From: Psychrobacter sp. JCM 18903
GTDB taxonomy: Bacteria > Pseudomonadota > Gammaproteobacteria > Pseudomonadales > Moraxellaceae
Direction of reading: 5' to 3'
Length of the DNA stretch: 64,000 nucleotides
Assembly (NCBI RefSeq): GCF_000586475.1
Contig: NZ_BAWJ01000006.1
Span: 1 to 64,000 of the forward strand
The translations under genes were made by a program, and so were the position numbers. Below, one piece after another: positions 29,886-39,981 of the stretch; the first letter of the stretch is position 1; each line of letters opens with the position of its first letter. The notes below the pieces were generated by a model. It was not told where the DNA came from. It saw nothing but the letters and a program-made list of their open reading frames with translations, and did not search any database.

Positions 29886-31324
29886 ATGGCAAAAAATAAG
29901 AGCAGTTATGTCTGTCAGCATTGCGGCGCGCATTTTGGCAAGTGGGCAGGGCAATGTACCGATTGCGGTGAATGGAATAGCTTGGTCGAAGCACCAAATG
30001 TGAGCATGCCGCATCACAATAAAAACGTTTCTAAACCAGCAGCAAATCGATCAGCCTCTCGTGAATTAGGTGGTGCACCATCAGGAAATTATTCGGGTAC
30101 GCATAGTGCGGTCATGCCGCTTAATGCTGTGAGCGTAACGCTAGATACACGCTTACCAACTGGTATTAGTGAGTTTGATCGTGTACTTGGTGGAGGATTG
30201 GTTGCTGGTTCAGTCGTTTTAATCGGCGGTGATCCTGGTATCGGTAAATCGACGATTTTGCTGCAAACTGCGACTAATATGGCACGTGCCGACTCATTGG
30301 CAGGTAGCGCCTTGTATGTCACTGGTGAAGAATCATTGGCACAGGTTGCTATGCGCGCTAGGCGCTTAGATTTACCGGCTGATAGATTACGCGTACTGGC
30401 CGAAACCAATGTAGAGACTATTTGTGCCGCCTTGACTCAAGAGCAGCCCGCCATCGCTATTATTGACTCTATTCAAACCATTTATACGGATGCAATCAAT
30501 TCTGCACCTGGCGGCGTCAGTCAAATTCGAGAGTCTGCGGCTATCTTGACTCGCTATGCCAAACAGACTGGCACCGCGCTATTCTTAGTGGGTCACGTGA
30601 CCAAGGAAGGCACGCTCGCAGGGCCGCGCGTTCTTGAACACATGGTTGATACTGTCTTATATTTTGAAGGTCAATCAGACTCACGTTTTCGGATGATTCG
30701 TGCCGTCAAAAACCGCTTCGGTGCCGTCAACGAATTAGGTATTTTTGGTATGACAGATATGGGACTGAAAGAGGTCGCCAATCCATCAGCGATATTTTTG
30801 AGTCGCTATGACAAACCCGTTGCTGGATCTGTCGTCATGGTCAGCCGCGAAGGCACACGACCCTTGTTGGTGGAGGTACAAGCGTTAGTCGATGATTCGC
30901 AAGGCTCACCTAGACGAATGGCATTGGGATTGGATTTTCAGCGTCTGTCCATGCTGCTGGCCGTCATGCATCGTCATGGCGGTATTCATACCAGCGGACA
31001 AGATGTGTATGTCAACGTCGTCGGTGGTGTCAAGGTTATAGAGACTGGGTCTGACTTGGCAGTATTGTTGGCTTGTGCTCAAGTATTAAAGAAAAAGCCT
31101 TGCCATCGTCATTGGCTGTATTTGGTGAAGTGGGATTGTCGGGTGAAATCCGTCCTGTACCAAACGGTCAAGAACGTTTAAAGGAAGCGATGAAACATGG
31201 ATTTAAGCACGCCATTATTCCAAAAGCCAATGCGCCTGCTAAGGATGCTCCTCAATTTAAAGGCATCAATGTGATTGCCGTTGAACGTCTCGATGATGCC
31301 ATTGAGAGTGCATTTGAACTGTAA
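29886..31324 (+). CDS. radA: DNA repair protein RadA (one apparent frame break)
   Basis: RecA-like ATPase helping branch migration in recombination. The N-terminal zinc finger is CQHCGAHFGKWAGQCTDCGEW (C-x2-C...C-x2-C). Walker A is IGGDPGIGKST, Walker B AIIDSIQTIY, and the RadA motif KNRFGAVNELGIF is present. The Lon-like C-terminal domain begins SRYDKPVAGS and runs GGIHTSGQDVYVNVVGG. One missing base at about 31080 hides CASSIKEKALPSSLAVFGEVGLSGEIRP. The rebuilt protein is about 479 residues. Confidence 0.92.
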
Positions 31325-31424
31325 GGTGTAAGGTTAATCATTTTGATTACACCTTGTTTTATAAGTTATTGCTAAGCGCTACAGCTTTATTTGTAGCCTA
31401 ATGGATACAATAAACTGAAACTAT

Positions 31425-31460
31425 AAAAAAGCGCTAACACTGATGTGTTAGGCGCTTTTT
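31425..31460. terminator. Bidirectional terminator between radA and rlpA
   Basis: Stem AAAAAAGCGC-TAACAC / GTGTTA-GCGCTTTTT with a TGAT loop and one bulged G, between convergent genes. Confidence 0.88.
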
Positions 31461-31493
31461 ATGGTCTAATACAAATAGACTGTTTTTTTAGAA

Positions 31494-32108
31494 TTATGGT
31501 CCTGAAACGCGCTCAATAGCAACATTACCCACACCTTTACCCGTAATACCGAGTTTTTTGGCAGCACCATAAGACAAATCTAGCACACGATTACCATGGA
31601 ATGGACCACGATCATTCACTTTTACCACGACGCTTTTACCATTGGTCTTATTCGTGACTTTAACATAGCAATTTAATGGCAGTGAGCGGTGCGCCGCTGT
31701 CAAACCATTCATATCGAATGTTTCGCCACTGGCTGTTTTACGACCATGGAATTTACGACCATACCAAGAGGCTAGGCCTGTTTGCTTGAATTTACTAACC
31801 GAGTTAGAGGCTACGGCTGTCAGACGCTCTAATACATCTTCATCATTAGTCAGTTGAGAGGTGTCACTGGCTAACAGCGAGCTGCTAAGTGCCAATGAAG
31901 TTGGTTGGCGTGCTGACTTCACCAAACTTGATGCACCATCATGCTGACGGCTAAGCTCACCAAGTACACGATCGATATGGGAGGCGTTATCTTGTGAAAT
32001 CATCGCAAGAGAGGTTTTTGCTTCTACAGCATTTGCATTAGTAGCAACTGCGGAGCCAGCAAACAATACTGCTGACATGGTAAGTAAACCAGATAAACGC
32101 TTATTCAT
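31494..32108 (-). CDS. rlpA: RlpA-like protein with a double-psi beta-barrel domain
   Basis: A 204-residue exported protein. The signal peptide ends around ANA at residue 27. Residues about 112-200 form the RlpA DPBB domain: GLASWYGRKFHGRKTASGE, DMNGLTAAHRSLP, VKVTNKTNGKSVVVKVNDRGPF and RVLDLSYGAAKKLG, ending with IERV. RlpA proteins are septal lytic transglycosylases acting on peptidoglycan without stem peptides. No SPOR domain and no lipobox are present, so this is the shorter, soluble periplasmic form, and enzymatic activity is not certain. Confidence 0.88.
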   Translation of the reverse strand: MNKRLSGLLTMSAVLFAGSAVATNANAVEAKTSLAMISQDNASHIDRVLGELSRQHDGASSLVKSARQPTSLALSSSLLASDTSQLTNDEDVLERLTAVASNSVSKFKQTGLASWYGRKFHGRKTASGETFDMNGLTAAHRSLPLNCYVKVTNKTNGKSVVVKVNDRGPFHGNRVLDLSYGAAKKLGITGKGVGNVAIERVSGP

Positions 32109-33002
32109 AGATACCTCTATAACTTATACTTTAAAATCTAACTCTAATAGTTCTAGACTGAGCGTGGCAATGTTAGACCAATCTAACAGCGTCACAAACT
32201 CTAAAGCCGCATCATCAATATTTTTTTCATATAATTATTGATACTAAACGTGGCTTTTATAGATTTTAAGGTATGGTAATTTTTCATTTTATTATCATAA
32301 GCGGGTCAGGATAATACGACCAAAGATACTTATGAAACGCTCAAATGACAGCTAACGATATTAGTAGAATACCCAATCTGAATACAAAGGTTGAGTACCG
32401 AGTCCGCTATATGTGCTATTTACAAACTTTCTAACATTGCTAAATTAATAAAGGTTTTAGAAGGCCTTACGTGTGTCTTTGTTATTAAACCGTTAATTAA
32501 GTAGTGTATTTGAAAGCTTGGAATCTACAATTCGCTAACTATACGTACGAGCTACAACCAAAATATAATTAAATGCAAAGTTTATTAGTAGCTATGTACG
32601 GGTTATGTATCAAAGTACAGTAAAACGAGGTTAACGCAATTATTTGTAAAAAACAAGGATTAAAATCTATCAGTACCAATTGGCAACGAAGTGTTTTAAT
32701 GAGAAGAAATATGAGGGTATTTTTAATTATTTCAATTAAATCAATGGCTTGTATTTATTATTAAAAGTAGATAGGAGGATTTTTATGGCAAGTTATAGGA
32801 CTTGCCATAAATGATGAAACAATAAAATTTGTTAGAAACTCTTAATTTGTTGTTGATTTATATTTATTTTCGACCATTTTGCATGTGACAACACTCTAAA
32901 TGAAGACTTTAATTGGCTGGTTCATCCGCCTTACGACTTTTATATAACGCGTATTTTTTGATTTTTAACATGAATAGCATTAAGGTAAAGTTTGAATGTT
33001 CA
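32109..33002. other. Long AT-rich intergenic region, no gene supported
   Basis: Nearly 900 bases between rlpA and rodA, both on the minus strand. There is no protein-like frame, tRNA or clear terminator. The only notable structure is the hairpin at 32785-32808, described separately. It could hold an unannotated sRNA or a decayed gene. Confidence 0.5.
32785..32808 (+). promoter_or_regulatory. Hairpin overlapping a ribosome-site/start-codon combination
   Basis: ATGGCAAGT-TATAGG-ACTTGCCAT is a perfect 9-bp stem. It starts at an ATG 7 bases after TAGGAGGA (32773-32780), a near-ideal ribosome site. The frame is only 9 codons (MASYRTCHK, TGA). An open start codon in a hairpin behind a strong ribosome site suggests a leader peptide or relic; chance cannot be excluded. 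Confidence 0.35.
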
Positions 33003-34175
33003 TTAGAGAATCACTGGTAACTGTGCATCAACTGGCTTGTGAGTGTGAATGGACATAAGTAGTCCAAATCCTGCCATCAAAGTGACGATCGCAGTACCGC
33101 CATAGCTAATGAATGGCAGAGGAACGCCAACGACGGGTAAAATACCACCAACCATACCCACATTAACGAACACATAAACAAAGAAAGACATGGCAATTGC
33201 ACCCGCTAGTAATCTACTGTATACATCAGGATGGGTAAAAGCGATGTATAAGGCGCGCAGGAGTAAACAGGAATAAATGAACATTAATAAAATCACGCCC
33301 AACAAACCAAACTCTTCTGAAAAAGCCGCGATAATAAAATCAGTATGACCTTCTGGTAAAAAATGTAAATGCGACTGCGTGCCTTCTAAATAGCCCTTAC
33401 CAGTGAGTCCACCCGCACCGATGGCGGTTTTTGACTGAATTATATTCCACCCCGCTCCTTGTACATCGGCTTCAGGATTGAGCAGTGTTAAGACACGGGT
33501 ACGCTGATAATCATGTAATAGAAAATTCCAAGCAATCGCAATAAGCGGTATCGCTAATATGGCGGCAGCTGAAATCAATCGCCAAGACAACCCTGCCAAA
33601 AAAAGCACAAAAATACCACTGGCTGCCACCAATAGCGACGTCCCAAGATCAGGTTCTTTTGCAATTAATAATACAGGGACGATGATTAAGGCTAAGGTAA
33701 TGACGATGCTAGATAGAGAGGGCGGTAGATCACGCTTGGATAAAAACCAAGCACACATCATTGGCATCCCAAGTTTCATAAATTCTGAGGGTTGCACACT
33801 GCCAAACCCTGGTAAATTAATCCAGCGCTGAGCACCCATACGTACTTCACCGATGATATCGACCAATACCAATAAAATTAATCCCATTACATAGAAGATG
33901 GGTGTAAAAGTGCGATAAAGGCTAGGCGGTATCTGTGCCATGATAAACATAACCGTAAAGGCCACACCATAGCTGACCATTTGACGTAATACCATACCGA
34001 CATCTTGACCGGCCGCACTATATAAAATTGTCAAACCAATGCAGCAAACCGTCAATAAGAGGAGGGTCAACCATGGATCGATATGTATACGCTGCCATAA
34101 CGATGGCGCATGGCCTTGGCCTAAATGATGGCTCTGACGTGAAAAACGGTATTGCGGATTAGAAGACATAGGCAA
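33003..34175 (-). CDS. rodA: Rod-shape peptidoglycan polymerase RodA (SEDS family)
   Basis: Polymerises lateral-wall glycan with PBP2. A 390-residue polytopic membrane protein with about ten helices. The SEDS hallmarks are visible: QPSEFMKLGMPMM with the catalytic-region Glu, KEPDLGTSLLV, KTAIGAGGLTGKGYLEGTQS, LPEGHTDFIIAAFSEEFGLLG and VGVPLPFISYGGTA at the C-terminal end. It has the short, RodA-like rather than FtsW-like loops. No mreB or pbpA gene is adjacent in the window. Confidence 0.93.
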   Translation of the reverse strand: MPMSSNPQYRFSRQSHHLGQGHAPSLWQRIHIDPWLTLLLLTVCCIGLTILYSAAGQDVGMVLRQMVSYGVAFTVMFIMAQIPPSLYRTFTPIFYVMGLILLVLVDIIGEVRMGAQRWINLPGFGSVQPSEFMKLGMPMMCAWFLSKRDLPPSLSSIVITLALIIVPVLLIAKEPDLGTSLLVAASGIFVLFLAGLSWRLISAAAILAIPLIAIAWNFLLHDYQRTRVLTLLNPEADVQGAGWNIIQSKTAIGAGGLTGKGYLEGTQSHLHFLPEGHTDFIIAAFSEEFGLLGVILLMFIYSCLLLRALYIAFTHPDVYSRLLAGAIAMSFFVYVFVNVGMVGGILPVVGVPLPFISYGGTAIVTLMAGFGLLMSIHTHKPVDAQLPVIL

Positions 34176-34347
34176 AGTGTGTCTGGCAATTGAGGTAAGA
34201 GGGAATTTTCAAATCAGATCAACATTTAAAGGTAATCGCACCATATCTATATCTATGCAAGTAAAATATCGTAGATAAAGTAACACATAAGAAATAAAGT
34301 CACATAATTATAAAAATTATAAGGATAAGTGTTAATTACCAATAACA

Positions 34348-34365
34348 CGCCTCTGATTAGAGGCG
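34348..34365. promoter_or_regulatory. Short perfect inverted repeat between divergent rodA and M15-type genes
   Basis: CGCCTC-TGATTA-GAGGCG, a 6-bp GC-rich stem in an otherwise AT-rich 257-base divergent region. It has no T run, so a protein-binding site is more likely than a terminator. Confidence 0.35.
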
Positions 34366-34432
34366 ATAGTTTAGCTTGCTTGCTGAAAATTTGATAGTAT
34401 CGATAAAACGTTTTTAGCGGTAGCTTGTTGCA

Positions 34433-35374
34433 ATGACCAATACAAAAAAATATCCTTATAAGCAGATTCACAAGCCTATGCTTGCACTACTTATGTGTGC
34501 CAGTAGCATCTCTGTTCATGCCGCTATTATCAGCGACAATAGTGAACGCCGTATCCAAGTACGTCAGGGTAGTAGCAGTAATGCTCACATCAGACCTTCG
34601 ACGAATAATACAAGCTATAATTCTGGCGTTACCATGCTGAGTGGCGATAGCATGCAAGGATTGATTGCTCAAAAGCAGCTTGATTTTGATTTCGATGACA
34701 GTCTGTCTATTGAAGAAAATAAGCGCATGAATGTCAATCGGCGCGCGCTGCTTATAATACAACTTACAGTAATAACAGCTACAGCACTGCGAACAATACT
34801 TACAATAGTACTTATACTGACTCTATTAGTATGGATTTTAACGCGTGGTTGAATAGCAATAGCTACCGTGCTAGGCAAGTAGCAGATTTTCAACGCTACC
34901 TAAATTCGCGGGTAGCGCACAAAATGTACCGCCTATGTCGCAGTTGCTCACAACAGCACGAAGCTGGAGCAAATGTGGTTATGAGCCTTATCAGTTGCCA
35001 CCGCAGGAGTTATGGGCAAATATCGTCCCAACATTACGTTTGTATGGCGAATTAAAGCATCAAGGGTTTTACCCACCAGTAGTGAAATACGCTCGGTATA
35101 TCGCAGTCCTGGCCTTAATGGCTGTGCAGGCGGGGCCGATAGTAGCAAGCATATGAATGCCAGTGCTATCGACATCTGGGTGCCAGAGTATGAAGATAAC
35201 TTATGGCGGCTCAGTACAATGCAAGATGGCCTATGCCAGTTTTGGCAATATCAGGGTCAATCTCATAATTTCGGTTTAGGGCTATATGCTACGGGTGCGA
35301 TACATCTAGACACGGATGGTTATCGTAAATGGGGCTTTAATCATGCCAGCAGCTCATCTTCGTGCCGCTATTAA
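34433..35374 (+). CDS. Exported D-Ala-D-Ala carboxypeptidase-like protein (M15-type), three apparent frame breaks
   Basis: The N terminus has a signal peptide (MLALLMCASSISVHA) and an Asn/Ser/Thr-rich linker (about residues 95-140). The C-terminal domain reads EIRSVYRSPGLNGCAGGADSSKHMNASAIDIW, then GLGLYATGAIHLDTDGYRKWGF. This is the M15/YcbK-like zinc site: SxH(x6)D and a final HLD. Losses near 34745, 34917 and 35080 split it into four frames; restoring one base at each gives a continuous protein of about 314 residues (ELKHQGFYPPSSEIRSVYRSP across the last). It probably acts on peptidoglycan peptides in the periplasm. Confidence 0.8.
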
Positions 35375-35557
35375 GTCATTTATGATCTATCAAAAAATCA
35401 AATAAATATAAGCCAGAGCGAATTAAAATAGAGTAAAAGCGCTATAATAATACTGATGAAAGGCAGTGCTAAATGATAAATAGTTTAGCATTAAAAAACT
35501 ATGGCTAATGATCATTTAGTTTATGAAATCATATAGCGTCTATTGTAAGTAGGATTT

Positions 35558-36133
35558 ATGAAGAAGCGGTATTCAACGATGGTGAAAACACATAAGTCTG
35601 ATAAGCCAAAAAAAGCGTTTTTGCAATCAAATAACACGTATATGGCTTTGTTTGGTTCGGTCTTGCTATCTCTTTTATTGATCAGTGCTTGTAGCCCAGA
35701 AACGTTTTCTGAACAAGGCTCTCTAACAGCCGAAGATTCTGCTACTGATCCTGATAGAAACTTACAGGACGTTGAAGATATTGAAGATAATATCAAGAAC
35801 TCTTACGCTCGGCTGGCTTCAAAGCGCTCAGATATCTGTCCAAAACTTATACAAGAAGAAATAGGTAGTCAGGTCGTTGAGCGTACTGCAGAAGTGATGG
35901 TGAATAATCATTGTGATTATTTCTTATACCCACGCAGTGGTCAGCAGATCTCGGTTAGCATTAACGACAGTCAAATTGAAGCACTACTCATAGTGCCAGC
36001 CCTGCATGACTTCGCCAATGGTGATTATCAAGTAGACTCTTATGACAAGCACGTGATTCGATTGACCTATAATGGTGCAACTTATAAGCCTGAAAATTTC
36101 ATGTATGACGTGGCAGTGACTATTTCTGGTTAA
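35558..36133 (+). CDS. Putative lipoprotein of unknown function
   Basis: A 191-residue protein. A basic N terminus of about 25 residues precedes a hydrophobic stretch ending LLISACSPE, a lipobox with Cys at residue about 46. The unusually long n-region suggests the true start may be a later ATG (for example at residue 8 or 29). The mature part is acidic at first (AEDSATDPDRNLQDVEDIEDN), then contains three Cys residues and beta-rich sequence. No known domain is recognised. It is followed by a strong terminator. Confidence 0.65.
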   Translation: MKKRYSTMVKTHKSDKPKKAFLQSNNTYMALFGSVLLSLLLISACSPETFSEQGSLTAEDSATDPDRNLQDVEDIEDNIKNSYARLASKRSDICPKLIQEEIGSQVVERTAEVMVNNHCDYFLYPRSGQQISVSINDSQIEALLIVPALHDFANGDYQVDSYDKHVIRLTYNGATYKPENFMYDVAVTISG

Positions 36134-36202
36134 GAGCATTATTTTTTGTATGGACAACCCACTATCGACTTTTATTACCACTCATAAAGAGTGCCAACCT
36201 AT

Positions 36203-36248
36203 AAAGAAATGCTGGGCAATACTAAATAGTGTTGCCCAGCATTTCTTT
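36203..36248. terminator. Bidirectional terminator, near-perfect 20-bp stem
   Basis: AAAGAAATGCTGGGCAATAC / GTGTTGCCCAGCATTTCTTT with a 6-base loop, between convergent genes ending at 36133 and 36255. Confidence 0.92.
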
Positions 36249-36254
36249 GTGCGG

Positions 36255-37800
36255 CTATTTATTGGTCTTTTTATCTTTCCAAGGATCCTCTTGTCCAACG
36301 GTGATAATCAGGAAATCATCAGGCTTAAGGATATCTTGCATGGTTTGATTGACTTCTGATAGCTGTACTTGATCGATACGTTTGACATAATCAGTCAGAT
36401 AGCTGTTTGGTAATTGATAAAAATTCATCATCCCAAGTAGGCCATTAATTCCCGCATTGCTCGCAAAACCCATCGGAAAGCTATTCTTAAGATTGTCCGT
36501 CGTTAAGCGCATTTCAGTGCTGGTAATACCTTTTTCTAAAGTGTCATTGATGACGGCTAAGCTGGCATCAATGGCCGCGCGCGCCTTGTCATTACGCGTT
36601 GAAAAACCGATTTGGTACGGTCCTCGTGCCAGCATGGGGTTCATAGAGCCTGATATGCCATAAGTGTAGCCCAAGTTTTGTCTAATCTCAGTCATGAGTC
36701 GCGCATTAAAATCACCGCCTGCAAGTACCTCATTACCAACCGCAAAGTTGGTTTGCTTCTGCTGAGACTGGGGATCGGTGGCGCGCTTATCTCCCAATTG
36801 TCCCATAAGTACGGTGGTTTGAGTACTTGGAAAGGGATATGAATGTGCTTGGCTTGGCTCAGTGGTTTTGGTTCAGGCAGCTCAGTTGCAGGCTGACCTT
36901 TCGGTAATTTGCTAGTGATATCTTCCGCAAGTTTTTTTGCTTGCTCTAAGGTTAGATTCCCAGTGATGGCAACAGAGGCATTTGCTGCGACCAAGTAGCG
37001 GTTTTTGAAATCTATTAGCTGTTGCTTTTCGATAGTAGGAACGCTTTCAAGCTACCCGCTGATGGATGGGCGTAAGGATGCTCGCCATACAATGCTTCGC
37101 TAAATGCAATGCTAGCAAGGCTGTTGGGATCTTGTTTTTGCTGCTGTAAACCAACCAATAATCGTGCTTTATTACGTGCTAGGATGCTGTCGTCAAAAGC
37201 GGGTTCGCTGAGCATCTGAGTCATTAAATCAACGGCTGGAAGTAGATGCTTATCATCAGATAAGCTACGTAGCGACACAATAAACATGTCTTTATAAGCA
37301 CTACTATTTAGATTGATGCCCAAGGTTTCAACAGCGCGAGTAAATTCATTTTCGTCTAAGCGTTTAGAGCCTTGTGTCAACATAGTGGCAGTCATATTAG
37401 CAATACCAAAGCCTGTATTACTAATACTGCCATCACGGGCGCTACCAGCGTTAAAACGCAAGTCGATATCGACAATCGGTAAGGCTGTTGTTTGTACAAA
37501 ACGTACGGGAACGCCTACCTTGGTTTTGAACTGCTGAATCGTTGGGATGGTAACGGTTAACGGTTTATCATCGTCAAGGCTGGTTAGCTTTGATAATGCG
37601 GCAATCGGTGCGCTCGTATCCACGGCCGCAGAGCCACGATATTCTTCAGCACCTGTTGTGTTCGCTTGTGCTGTCAACGTTGTTAGACCTAGCAAGATGC
37701 AAAGACTAAGATGCGACAGCTTTTGCATTATGGGGGTTGCTGATGGTATTGAGCTGCACGCTTTTTTTCTATTTTGCAACAAATCACTATTTTGAGTCAT
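36255..37800 (-). CDS. M16 peptidase-like protein without the zinc motif (two apparent frame breaks)
   Basis: Second member of a tandem M16 pair. A signal peptide (LCILLGLTTLTAQA) precedes an M16 N-terminal domain that starts PVRFVQTTALPIVDIDLRFNAGS. Where the active partner has HxxEH this one reads NTGFGIANMTATMLTQG, so it cannot bind zinc in the usual way. The C-terminal half has LAGGDFNARLMTEIRQNLGYTYG, the substrate-binding R/Y region kept in inactive M16 subunits. Frame breaks at about 37043 (LKAVPTIEKQQL restored) and 36827 (PFPSTQTTVLMGQ restored) are one base each. About 515 residues. Confidence 0.88.
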
Positions 37801-37869
37801 GGTTTTCTTCTTATAAATAAGGTCTTTATGATTGGCGCTTGTATCGAATAAAGAGCTAACACGGCACGA

Positions 37870-39379
37870 TTATTTCTCTGTCGCTGCTTGGTTTTTAGGT
37901 GGTATGACATGCATCACTGTTAAATTGTCCTTTACTAAATACTTTTTGCTAGCAGCTTGTATGTCAGCAATCGTCACGTTATCGAGTTTGGTGGGCAATT
38001 TGGCAAGCAGCGTATCGTCAATACCGATAGACTGTAATGAGCCAATCATCTGCGCCTGACCTTCCATACTGTCTTGCGCATAGACGAGCCCTGTGACCGT
38101 ATTGGTTTTGGCACGCTCGATTTCATCAGCAGCGATGGGATCGGTTTTGAGCTTTTCTATTTCAGCCATAATGGCTTGTTGTGCTTGCTCTAAGCTGACA
38201 CCTTCACGTGGAGTCGCTTGTATCAAAAACAGTCCATCGCCACGATCTAGCAAGTCATATGAAGTGCCCACCGTGGTAAGCAGACCTTGTTCGCGTATCA
38301 ATCGACTCTCAAGGCGGGCAGAGAGACCACCGTCTAATACATCTTGAGCCAGTGAGAGCGCATAAGCTTGTTTTTCATTAGCTGCACCAGCAGTGACGAG
38401 ACTGGGTACGTTATAACCCATTAACAATACTGGCACTTGTACGGCTTGCTCGGAGTCGACTTTCTGATAGCCACGGAAGCCTTTTTGACTGACGGCAGGA
38501 CGTTTAGGTAGATCGCTTGGTGTTAGCTCACCAAAGTAACGTTTGACTTGAGCCAATACCTCTTGCGGTTTAACGTCGCCAACGATGACTAACGTTGCAT
38601 TGTTTGGTGCGTACCATGTTTTATACCAGTCTTTTAAATCTGTAAGGGTAATGGATTCAAGCTCATCCATCGGACCAATAACGGATTCGCCTTTTGGACT
38701 ATTCGGGAGCGCCAATAAGCGAAATGACTCATAAGCCTTGGCAAGTGGATTATCATCAGTGCGTTGGCGGCGCTCCTCCATGACCACTTGGTGCTCTTTG
38801 GTAAATTCCTGCTCATTAAAAAGTAGGTTTTTCATACGATCCGCTTCTAGCTCTAATGCCAAAGGAAAACGGTTGGCAGGGAATAGCTCGTAATAGCCCG
38901 TATAGTCGTAGCTGGTAAACGCATTATTGACGCCGCCAAATTTAGCAATCAAGCGCTCATAGTCGTCGCTCGAAACGTTAGTAGTGCCTTTAAACATCAT
39001 ATGCTCAAGCAAATGCGAGATGCCCCCTTTATCCAGTGCTCATCTGCTGACCCAACTCGATACCAGATTTGAGTCATTACCACAGGTGCGCGATGGTCTT
39101 CTTTTACCACTACCTTTAGACCGTTTTCTAATTGATATTCGTGTCGACCTGACATATCCATGGTCAATGCTGATGAGGCTGAATGTCTTGACCTGATTTA
39201 GCGGTATTTAGCCCATCTTTACCCAAGGTATTTTGAATGACTGGCTTCTGAGCAGTCGACAATGTGTTGGCGCTGATAGTACTGGTTTGGCAAGCAGCAA
39301 GAGTCGTTGCTATTACTAAGGCGCAGGCAAGGCGTAGAGAGGCGGTAGGTAGGGATGACGATGATAAAGGCAGTGGCAT
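37870..39379 (-). CDS. M16 zinc peptidase, active subunit, lipoprotein (two apparent frame breaks)
   Basis: The N terminus is a lipoprotein signal (ALVIATTLAACQ). After a short linker, a first base loss at about 39182 is followed by MSGRHEYQLENGLKVVVKED and MTQIWYRVGSADE. A second near 39040 precedes LDKGGISHLLEHMMFKGT, which holds the zinc site HxxEH; the distal Glu is in LALELEADRMKN. The C-terminal domain has LDGGLSARLESRLIREQGL. About 503 residues, outer-membrane anchored and facing the periplasm. The inactive partner lies 69 bases downstream, suggesting a heterodimer or fused-type complex as in PqqL-like pairs. Confidence 0.88.
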
Positions 39380-39463
39380 GGTATATTCTACTTATATAAA
39401 ATGGCAACTTGTAAATTGATCAGTGGTTAGATCACTCTCAATACTAGCGATAGATAGCAGGTT

Positions 39464-39628
39464 TTATAAAGATTTATGTGCCCCAACCATCACACTGGCT
39501 GTTGGCTTAAATTCTTGGGTGGTATTGCATCCTGTCGCAGATAGCACCAGTGTTGCTACTAATAAAGCTGCGCTGATGCTGATTGCTTTTTTACCGTACG
39601 TTTTGTCAGTGTTAGATAGTGATGGCAT
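39464..39628 (-). CDS. Small lipoprotein, 54 residues
   Basis: The ATG at 39628 on the minus strand opens MPSLSNTDKTYGKKAISISA, then a hydrophobic stretch and the lipobox LSATGC (Cys at residue about 34). The mature peptide is only about 20 residues: CNTTQEFKPTASVMVGAHKSL. It lies 84 bases upstream of the M16 gene on the same strand, so it may be co-transcribed. No known family is recognised. The signal and lipobox make it more than a chance frame. Confidence 0.6.
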   Translation of the reverse strand: MPSLSNTDKTYGKKAISISAALLVATLVLSATGCNTTQEFKPTASVMVGAHKSL

Positions 39629-39981
39629 AGATAATTCCTAAAAATGAGGATTGAGTGAGCGATAGTGAAGTAATTGGTAAGTTTTGGAATAAGGCTTGTT
39701 CTACAATAAACTCTGGTAGAGTAGGCGAAGTTTAGCATGTGTAAGGTCAGATTTTTGTTGCCAAATCTTAAGCGAAACTTTCTAAAGGGATGGTGTGACT
39801 TGCCAGATTTGCAAAAATTGACGATAGGCTATGATGGTAAGGTCTGAGCACAACTCGAATTATGATAAACTAGGCTAAAAATTGACTGTCGTGGGTCATG
39901 ACCTATGGCAAAAACATGACGACATACCAACCCATTTAAAATAATCAAATAACTGACCGTGATAACTTCTAGGGCAAGCTT
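39629..39981. other. Divergent region between the small lipoprotein gene and ftsY
   Basis: About 350 bases, no gene seen. It contains a perfect 10-bp palindrome GGTCATGACC (39894-39903) about 80 bases before ftsY, a possible regulator site. Confidence 0.4.

Noticed and set aside
34433..35374. Four separate small genes in the M15-type peptidase region
   Set aside because: The pieces join end to end in one family order when one base is added at three places; none has its own ribosome site.
36255..37800. Three independent genes in the second M16 locus
   Set aside because: The overlapping pieces together make one M16 protein with the usual domain order.
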